Made by a program: the position numbers and the translations under genes. A stretch of 7,920 nucleotides of DNA, taken from CAZIQY01 sp964541605 (GTDB lineage Bacteria > Desulfobacterota > Syntrophia > Syntrophales > UBA2185). Positions 1-5,213 of this stretch are shown here, in pieces (within the stretch, counting starts at the first letter, position 1; each line of letters starts with the position of its first letter). Under the pieces are notes generated by a model. It saw only the letters and a program-made list of their open reading frames with translations. It was not told the origin of the DNA and ran no database searches. Location of the stretch: the NCBI GenBank assembly GCA_964541605.1, contig CAZIQY010000108.1, positions 1 through 7,920 of the forward strand, in the 5' to 3' direction.

Positions 1-39
1 AACTTTTCATCCCCGTCCACAGGACGGGGTATTCAAGTT
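1..39. repeat. GC-rich palindromic hairpin upstream of the THI element
   Basis: CCCCGTCC (11-18) and GGACGGGG (22-29) form a perfect 8-bp stem closed by the loop ACA. An outer inverted pair, AACTT (1-5) with AAGTT (35-39), could extend it across a 5-nt by 5-nt internal loop. The downstream side has only TTTT at 38-41, so it is a poor intrinsic terminator, although it could still mark the end of an upstream transcript outside the window. A closely similar palindrome with the same ACA-type loop lies at 1682-1697, which suggests a small dispersed repeat of the REP/palindromic-unit kind. The stem is directly visible; the repeat-family interpretation is inference from two copies. Confidence 0.55.
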
Positions 40-61
40 TTGGACTTTCATAAAACGCTAT

Positions 62-145
62 ACAGCATGAAGGGGTGCCGAACAGGGCTGAGAAGATACC
101 CGTTGAACCTGACCTGGGTAATACCAGCGGAGGGATAGAAGCTTC
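62..145 (+). promoter_or_regulatory. TPP riboswitch (THI element) controlling thiC
   Basis: The conserved TPP-aptamer blocks appear in order: GGGGTGCC (72-79), CTGAGA (88-93) and ATACCC (96-101) of the pyrimidine-sensing arm, then ACCTG (107-111), CTGG...CCAG (114-127) and CGGAGGGA (128-135) of the pyrophosphate-sensing arm. This class binds thiamin pyrophosphate and shuts down thiamin genes when TPP is abundant. It sits about 87 nt upstream of the thiC start, and a terminator-like hairpin between them suggests control by premature transcription termination. I could not trace a clean, continuous P1 stem by eye, so the outer boundaries are approximate. No convincing promoter is visible in the 60 nt upstream; the promoter may be weak or lie left of the window. 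Confidence 0.95.
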
Positions 146-154
146 GAGATATTT

Positions 155-203
155 TTATGGGGCATATTCTTGAGTCAGAGGGTATGCCCCATGTATTTTA
201 TTA
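155..203 (+). terminator. Riboswitch expression platform: Rho-independent-type terminator
   Basis: ATGGGGCATA (157-166) and TATGCCCCAT (183-192) are perfect reverse complements, giving a 10-bp stem. It can be extended inward by U-G, U-G, C-G and U-A pairs (167-170 with 179-182), leaving a small loop near 171-178. The 3' arm is followed by a U-rich run (194-202, broken by A). Placed between the TPP aptamer and thiC, this is the expected layout of a transcription-terminating OFF switch. I did not identify the competing antiterminator pairing. The first ATG of the longer reading frame (157) is the 5' end of this stem, an argument against translation starting there. Confidence 0.75.
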
Positions 204-219
204 TGAAAGTTTATCTTTC

Positions 220-224
220 GGGAG
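220..224 (+). promoter_or_regulatory. Ribosome binding site fixing the thiC start
   Basis: GGGAG lies 7 nt upstream of the ATG at 232. This spacing supports 232 over the in-frame ATG codons at 157 and 184, which fall within the terminator hairpin. Confidence 0.75.
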
Positions 225-231
225 TTTCAAC

Positions 232-1524
232 ATGACACAATTAGAAGCGGCGCGCAAGGGCGTGATCACTGAAGAGGTGAAGATATGTGCGGAGCGTGAA
301 GGGGTTTCCCCCGAGTTCATCCGCAAAGGCGTTGAAGATGGTTACATCGTAGTAATCAAAAATATCAGACACACAAATCTTATGCCTCTTGCTATCGGCA
401 AGGGACTTAAAACAAAGATCAACGCCAACATCGGAACATCCAGGGATCGGGTGAATCTTGATCTGGAACTCGCAAAGGTTAGGGTTTCAGTTGCTGCAGG
501 TGCAGACACCATCATGGATCTATCTACAGGCGGTGACATCAGAGCCATCAGGAAGGCGATCATACAGACATCAACGATTCCCATCGGAACGGTTCCCATC
601 TACCAGGCCGCCGCAAAAATGATCCAGGAACAAAAAGCCATCGTCGAGATGACAGAAGATGATGTTTTCCGGGCCATTGAAGAAAACGGAGAAGATGGTG
701 TTGATTTCATTACCGTTCATTGCGGGGTGACGAGAAGAAGTGTATCCTGTATTGATAAACAGGGTCGCCTTCTGGGTATCGTAAGCAGAGGCGGGTCCAT
801 CATCAGAAACTGGATGTCGTATAACGACAAAGAAAATCCCCTTTATGAAAATTATGACCGTCTCCTCGAAATTGCAAAACGCTATGACATGGTTCTCAGT
901 CTCGGTGACGGTCTGCGCCCCGGGTGTCTCGCCGATGCCACGGACAGGGGGCAGGTTCAGGAACTCATCCTCCTGGGCGAGCTCACCAAAAAAGCCCGGG
1001 AGGAAGATGTCCAGGTGATGATTGAAGGTCCCGGTCATGTGCCGATCAATGAAATTGTGGCCAACATCCAGTTGCAGAAGACATTGTGTAACGGTGCGCC
1101 GTTCTATGTATTAGGCCCCCTGCCGACTGATATCGCCCCCGGCTACGACCATATCACATCTGCAATCGGTGGAGCAATCGCAGGGGCCGCAGGAGCGGAT
1201 TTTCTCTGCTATGTAACGCCATCAGAACATCTCAGGCTTCCCACTCTCGATGACGTCAGGGAAGGCATCATCGCTTCCAGGATCGCCGCACACATTTCCG
1301 ACATAGCAAAGAATATCGAAGGCGCCTATGAAAAGGATATTATGATGGCAAAGTTCAGGAAGGAATTCGACTGGCAAGGACAGGTAGATATTTCTATTGA
1401 TCCTGAAAAAACGGGGAAACTGTTGGAAAAAAGCCATAGTGCGGAGGAAGAGGGCTGCACCATGTGCGGTGAGTTTTGCGCAATAAAGCTGGGAAAAAGC
1501 AGCGGTCATAAAACTGAAAAATAG
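232..1524 (+). CDS. thiC: Phosphomethylpyrimidine synthase ThiC (HMP-P synthase), short form
   Basis: ThiC is a cytosolic non-canonical radical SAM enzyme that rearranges aminoimidazole ribotide into 4-amino-5-hydroxymethyl-2-methylpyrimidine phosphate, the pyrimidine half of thiamin. The 430-residue product shows the family blocks GTSRDR (68-73), GTVPIYQ (119-125), DGLRPGC (226-232), EGPGHVP (265-271, with His269) and GPLPTDIAPGYDHI (295-308, with His307); the two His fit the known metal-ligand positions. The C-terminal cluster-binding cysteines are Cys409, Cys412 and Cys416. It lacks the N-terminal domain of the roughly 630-residue enterobacterial form, as usual for the short clade. The ATG at 232 was chosen because it has an SD sequence and begins with MTQLEAARKG, the family-type start. 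The paralogue BzaF (5-hydroxybenzimidazole synthase) is similar, but the TPP riboswitch favours ThiC. It appears monocistronic. Confidence 0.95.
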   Translation: MTQLEAARKGVITEEVKICAEREGVSPEFIRKGVEDGYIVVIKNIRHTNLMPLAIGKGLKTKINANIGTSRDRVNLDLELAKVRVSVAAGADTIMDLSTGGDIRAIRKAIIQTSTIPIGTVPIYQAAAKMIQEQKAIVEMTEDDVFRAIEENGEDGVDFITVHCGVTRRSVSCIDKQGRLLGIVSRGGSIIRNWMSYNDKENPLYENYDRLLEIAKRYDMVLSLGDGLRPGCLADATDRGQVQELILLGELTKKAREEDVQVMIEGPGHVPINEIVANIQLQKTLCNGAPFYVLGPLPTDIAPGYDHITSAIGGAIAGAAGADFLCYVTPSEHLRLPTLDDVREGIIASRIAAHISDIAKNIEGAYEKDIMMAKFRKEFDWQGQVDISIDPEKTGKLLEKSHSAEEEGCTMCGEFCAIKLGKSSGHKTEK

Positions 1525-1625
1525 GGAAATCATCACCTTTGGCACTTCCCACCTCTTCATCATCATATCCCATTAACAGGCTATCTAAAACCCTGCCTGC
1601 TTTGAATCAACCGATCAAATCTTGC

Positions 1626-1652
1626 TTGACTAATCGGGGAAAAAAATATAAT
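1626..1652 (+). promoter_or_regulatory. Candidate sigma70 promoter for the lysS-lol-bamA operon
   Basis: TTGACT (1626-1631) resembles a -35 box, and TATAAT (1647-1652) is a perfect -10 consensus. The 15-nt spacer is shorter than the optimal 17. Transcription would begin near 1659-1660, leaving a leader of about 105 nt before the lysS ATG. It lies in the 241-nt gap after thiC, which otherwise holds only weak inverted repeats (1524-1550 and 1577-1599) with no U-tract. No other promoter-like sequence is evident before the closely spaced downstream genes. Confidence 0.55.
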
Positions 1653-1674
1653 CAAATTCGGTTTATATTAACGT

Positions 1675-1714
1675 GAAGATGCCCGCCACAGGGCGGGACT
1701 TCCCGGAAAGGAAG
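1675..1714. repeat. GC-rich palindrome and overlapping hairpin in the lysS leader
   Basis: CCCGCC (1682-1687) pairs with GGCGGG (1692-1697) around the loop ACAG. This closely resembles the hairpin at 11-29. GAAG (1675-1678) can pair with CTTC (1699-1702) as an outer extension. The same CTTCC (1699-1703) can instead pair with GGAAG (1710-1714), so the two outer structures exclude each other. The element lies between the candidate promoter and the lysS ATG, so it would be part of the mRNA leader. The pairings are visible in the sequence; a regulatory role, or a mobile-palindrome origin, is inference. Confidence 0.5.
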
Positions 1715-1765
1715 ATATTTAAGCGTGGCAAGCGGGATGTGTTGCCTGTTACGCTATTTGGGTTT

Positions 1766-3247
1766 ATGGAAGACAGCGAACTTTTGAGAAAAAGAAAAGA
1801 AAAAATAGAGTCCCTTAAGGTGGATGGTATCGACCTCTACCCCAATGATGTGTGCGTTAAGGATACAACCGCCTCAATCACGTCCCAATTCTCTCATATG
1901 GATGATGACGCCCTTTCAGCAATTGAGGAACGTTTCTCTATTGCCGGGAGGCTCATGGCTGTGAGGGACTTCGGGAAAGGGGCCTTTGTCATGATCCAGG
2001 ATCGGAAAGGCCGTATTCAGGCTTTCATCAGGAAAAACCAGATCGGAGAAAAAAGTTTTTCTCTTTTCAAGAGACTCGATGTGGGAGACATCGTCTTTGT
2101 GGCAGGAAAACTTTTTAAAACCAAGACGGGTGAATTGACCATCGATGTTAATGAGTTGAAACTACTCTCAAAAGCCGTAAGGCCCCTGCCGGAAAAATGG
2201 CATGGTCTTACGGATATCGAAACCCGATACCGCCAGCGGCACCTTGACCTGATTGTTAACCCGCATGTGAAGGATGTTTTTCACAAGCGCAGCCGGATCA
2301 TACAGCTCATGCGCCGGTTTATGGAGGAAAGGGATTTTCTTGAAGTCGAAACTCCCATGATGCAACCGCGGGCCGGTGGAGCAATGGCAAAGCCCTTCAG
2401 AACCCATCATAACGCCCTGGGAATGGATTTTTACCTGAGGATCGCGCCTGAATTGTATCTGAAACGCCTGGTGACCGGAGGCATGGAACGCGTCTACGAA
2501 ATAAACAGGAATTTCAGGAATGAGGGAATATCCACCTTCCATAACCCTGAATTTACCATGATGGAATTCTATCAGGCCTATGCCACCTATGAGGACCTCA
2601 TGGTTTTTACAGAGGAGTTGTTGCCATTCATTGCAAGAGAGATATTCGGGTCTCTGAAATTCGAATACCAGGGAACAGAAATTGACCTGACTCCCCCCTG
2701 GCAACGCATCACCGTCAGGGACGCGATCATTCAGCACGGGCTGATCGCCCCTGATGTGCTTGACGATGCGGCAAAGGCGGCAACCTGTGTCCGCCAGATG
2801 GGCGTAGACGTTAAAGACAGCGACTCCCTCGGGAAGCTGATAACGACCATCTTTGAGAACACTGTGGAGGAGAAGCTCATTCAACCGACGTTCGTCATAC
2901 ATTACCCCGTTGAGGTTTCACCTCTTTCGAGGAAGAACGTCTCCAGCCCGGAGTTGACCGATCGATTCGAGCTTTATATCTATGGAAAAGAAATCGCAAA
3001 CGCATTCTCAGAACTCAACGATCCCGTTGACCAGCGTGAACGTTTCATGATGCAGCTCAAAGACAGAGAAGCCGGAGATGATGAGGCTCATGAGATGGAC
3101 GAGGATTACATTCGAACCCTCGAATACGGAATGCCCCCAACGGCGGGGGAAGGAATCGGTATTGACAGGCTGGTCATGCTGTTTACGAATTCCGCTTCCA
3201 TCCGGGATGTCATCCTCTTCCCTTTGCTGAGACTCAAGGAAGATTGA
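1766..3247 (+). CDS. lysS: Lysine--tRNA ligase, class II (LysRS)
   Basis: This cytosolic enzyme charges tRNA-Lys with lysine. The 493-residue product matches bacterial class II LysRS: an N-terminal OB-fold anticodon-binding domain (about 57-135, including GRLMAVRDFGKGAFVMIQD), the motif 1 region around FLEVETPMMQP (191-201), motif 2 FRNEGISTFHNPEFTMMEFY (250-269), and motif 3 GMPPTAGEGIGIDRL (455-469). The last two carry the expected ATP-binding arginines (Arg251, Arg468). The frame is open from a GTG at 1673, but those 31 extra codons run through a palindromic hairpin and give a K/R-rich segment unlike LysRS. From the ATG at 1766 the protein begins MEDSELLRKRKEKIESLK, the usual family start. 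No strong SD precedes this ATG, so the start is chosen on homology. It is the first gene of the presumptive operon, 7 nt before the Lol permease. Confidence 0.95.
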   Translation: MEDSELLRKRKEKIESLKVDGIDLYPNDVCVKDTTASITSQFSHMDDDALSAIEERFSIAGRLMAVRDFGKGAFVMIQDRKGRIQAFIRKNQIGEKSFSLFKRLDVGDIVFVAGKLFKTKTGELTIDVNELKLLSKAVRPLPEKWHGLTDIETRYRQRHLDLIVNPHVKDVFHKRSRIIQLMRRFMEERDFLEVETPMMQPRAGGAMAKPFRTHHNALGMDFYLRIAPELYLKRLVTGGMERVYEINRNFRNEGISTFHNPEFTMMEFYQAYATYEDLMVFTEELLPFIAREIFGSLKFEYQGTEIDLTPPWQRITVRDAIIQHGLIAPDVLDDAAKAATCVRQMGVDVKDSDSLGKLITTIFENTVEEKLIQPTFVIHYPVEVSPLSRKNVSSPELTDRFELYIYGKEIANAFSELNDPVDQRERFMMQLKDREAGDDEAHEMDEDYIRTLEYGMPPTAGEGIGIDRLVMLFTNSASIRDVILFPLLRLKED

Positions 3248-3254
3248 AGTCAAA

Positions 3255-4532
3255 ATGTCTTATGAACTTTTTATCAGTCTGAGATATCTCAGGGCCAAGC
3301 GAAAACAGGTTTTTGTCTCCATTATCACGTTTATATCCATAGCCGGAATCTTTCTCGGGGTTGCTGCATTGATCATTGTTCTTGCAGTCATGAACGGCTT
3401 TGAAAACGACCTCAGAAACAAGATCCTGGGAATCAATTCTCACATCGTTCTCATGCAATATAGTGGAGCAATGAGTGATTACCAGAAGGTCATGGAGAAA
3501 ATTTCTGAGGTTGATGGCGTCGTCGCCTCGACGCCCTTTATTTATACCCAGGCCATGTTAAAAAATGGGGGCCGCACCGGTGGCGTGGTATTGAGGGGTA
3601 TGGCGACAGACAGCGCACCAAAAGTCATTAATCTGGGAAGGATGCAGGAAGGAAGTCTTGATAACCTTTCTGAAAGACATCGAAGCGCACTGAAGCTCAG
3701 CAGAGAGAATTCAGAACTTCCCGGCATTGTGATCGGAAAAGAATTGGCAAAAAATATGGGGCTGTTTCTCTTCGAGACGGTTAACATTATATCCCCCATG
3801 GGAATGGCCACCCCGATGGGGATGATTCCCCGGATGAAGAAGTTTGTCGTCGTCGGTATCTTTGACTCGGGATTTTATGAATATGATTCAACGCTTGCTT
3901 ATTTATCCCTGAAAGACTGTCAGGAATTCCTGAACATGGGTGAGCATATCACCGGCCTTGAAATCAAAGTCACCGATATTTACAAGGCGGATACCATTGC
4001 AAAATCCATTGAGAAGAAATTAGGATTCCCATATTGGGCAAGAAACTGGACGGAAATGAATAAAAACCTTTTCTCGGCTCTTAAGCTTGAAAAAAGGGTC
4101 ATGTTCATTATCCTGTCACTCATTGTGCTCGTTGCCGCTTTCAACATCATTACAACTCTGATTATGGTCGTCATGGAAAAAAACAAGGATATCGCCATTC
4201 TGAAATCCATGGGGGCAACCTCAAAGAGCATTATGAAGATTTTTATCATCCAGGGTATGACGATCGGCGCTGTCGGGACACTCTTGGGTTGTATTGGTGG
4301 ACTTTCCGTGGCTTTCAATCTTGAGAAAATTTCTGTATTCATCGAAAAAATCTTCGGTTTTAAGATCCTCCCCGGAGATGTATACTATTTAAGTCAGTTG
4401 CCATCTCAGGTCAACTACAGTGACGTCGTCATTATTGTGATTGGAACCGTGCTGATCTGCTTTCTTTCAACCATTTATCCGTCCAGGAGGGCTTCCTCGC
4501 TGGACCCGGCAGAAGCATTGAGATACGAGTGA
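3255..4532 (+). CDS. Lipoprotein-releasing ABC transporter permease (LolC/LolE family)
   Basis: This is the inner-membrane subunit of the Lol exporter, which extracts outer-membrane lipoproteins and passes them to the periplasmic chaperone LolA. The 425 residues have the MacB/LolCE topology: TM1 about 21-45, ending in MNGFE; a large periplasmic domain (about 50-278); TM2 281-306; TM3 327-353; TM4 389-407. KDIAILKSMGAT (311-322) is the cytoplasmic coupling segment contacting the ATPase. NWTEMNKNLFSALKLEKR (264-281) before TM2 is typical of LolC/LolE. A Pro/Met-rich segment (181-192, with TPMGMIP at 186-192) resembles the LolC hook that recruits LolA. A GAAG at 3246-3249 may serve as a weak SD. 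Only one permease gene is present here, so it may homodimerise (LolF-like) or pair with an unlinked partner. I leave the symbol blank because lolC, lolE and lolF cannot be separated with certainty. Confidence 0.9.
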   Translation: MSYELFISLRYLRAKRKQVFVSIITFISIAGIFLGVAALIIVLAVMNGFENDLRNKILGINSHIVLMQYSGAMSDYQKVMEKISEVDGVVASTPFIYTQAMLKNGGRTGGVVLRGMATDSAPKVINLGRMQEGSLDNLSERHRSALKLSRENSELPGIVIGKELAKNMGLFLFETVNIISPMGMATPMGMIPRMKKFVVVGIFDSGFYEYDSTLAYLSLKDCQEFLNMGEHITGLEIKVTDIYKADTIAKSIEKKLGFPYWARNWTEMNKNLFSALKLEKRVMFIILSLIVLVAAFNIITTLIMVVMEKNKDIAILKSMGATSKSIMKIFIIQGMTIGAVGTLLGCIGGLSVAFNLEKISVFIEKIFGFKILPGDVYYLSQLPSQVNYSDVVIIVIGTVLICFLSTIYPSRRASSLDPAEALRYE

Positions 4533-5203
4533 TGATAACCCTGAAAGGCTTGAGTAAAACCTTCATTAAAGACGGCAACAACATCGAAGTTCTGAGGGGA
4601 ATAGATTTCACCATCGCACAGGGGCAGTCTCTGGCCATACTGGGTGTGTCGGGATCCGGGAAAAGCACCCTCATTCATATTCTAGGAACTCTTGATCATC
4701 CGACATCGGGGAACGTACTCTTTGATGACATAAACGTGTTTGATTGGAACGAAAACAAACTGGCAGATTTCAGGAACAGAAAAATCGGCTTCGTTTTTCA
4801 ATTTCATAACCTGCTTCCCGAGTTCAGCTGTCTTGAAAACACAATGATGCCAGCTCTGATTCAAGATATGCCATACCGCGAAGCAAAGGAAAGGGCGGAA
4901 GCCATCCTGAACGAGGTCGGCCTCGGCAACCGATTGACCCACAAACCCGGAGAGCTGTCTGGAGGTGAGCAACAGCGGGTAGCTGTGGCCAGGGCGCTTA
5001 TCAACGAACCTGAAATCATTCTGGCCGATGAGCCGACGGGTAATCTTGATACGGAAACAGGAAAGAAAATAGAAGATCTTCTGGTGAGGTTTAATCAAAA
5101 TAAAAATATAACTCTTGTCGTTGTCACTCACAACAAATCACTTGCCGACCGGATGTCTCAAAGCATCGGTCTGAAGGATGGGAAAATTTACAGCCGTGAT
5201 TAG
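4532..5203 (+). CDS. lolD: Lipoprotein-releasing system ATP-binding protein LolD
   Basis: This is the cytoplasmic ATPase of the Lol exporter, powering lipoprotein release by the adjacent permease. The 223-residue protein has every ABC motif: Walker A GVSGSGKST (38-46), the Q-loop glutamine in FVFQFHNLLPEFS (Gln90), signature LSGGEQQ (142-148), Walker B IILADE (162-167) with the catalytic Glu, a D-loop GNLD, and the H-loop histidine in VVVTHN (His200). FQFHNLLPEF is characteristic of the LolD/MacB subgroup. The ATG at 4532 shares one base with the permease stop (TGATG), indicating translational coupling. A GTG directly upstream at 4529 would add one residue and cannot be excluded. The context with a LolC/E-type permease supports LolD over other MacB-like ATPases. 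Confidence 0.93.
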   Translation: MITLKGLSKTFIKDGNNIEVLRGIDFTIAQGQSLAILGVSGSGKSTLIHILGTLDHPTSGNVLFDDINVFDWNENKLADFRNRKIGFVFQFHNLLPEFSCLENTMMPALIQDMPYREAKERAEAILNEVGLGNRLTHKPGELSGGEQQRVAVARALINEPEIILADEPTGNLDTETGKKIEDLLVRFNQNKNITLVVVTHNKSLADRMSQSIGLKDGKIYSRD

Positions 5204-5213
5204 AAAATCTTGC

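Noticed and set aside
40..64. TTGGAC (40-45) with TATACA (59-64) as a thiC promoter
   Set aside because: The 13-nt spacer is too short, and the -10 would overlap the start of the riboswitch aptamer.
571..1038. A 155-codon open frame on the - strand
   Set aside because: It is a shadow of the highly conserved core of thiC, with no supporting features.
1524..1599. Possible thiC terminators: GGGAA/TTCCC (1524-1550) and CAGGC/GCCTG (1577-1599)
   Set aside because: Each stem is only 5 bp with a loop of 13-17 nt, and neither is followed by a T-run, so they are not supportable as intrinsic terminators.
2168..2902. A 244-codon open frame on the - strand
   Set aside because: It lies wholly inside lysS, whose + strand product carries the class II motifs. 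Its translation shows no recognisable domain and no independent start context.
5178..5213. Upstream in-frame ATG for bamA at 5178
   Set aside because: It would overlap lolD by 26 nt and add 12 residues before a signal peptide that already starts well at 5214. The GAAGG just before it directly abuts the ATG, too close for an SD. It is not fully excluded.
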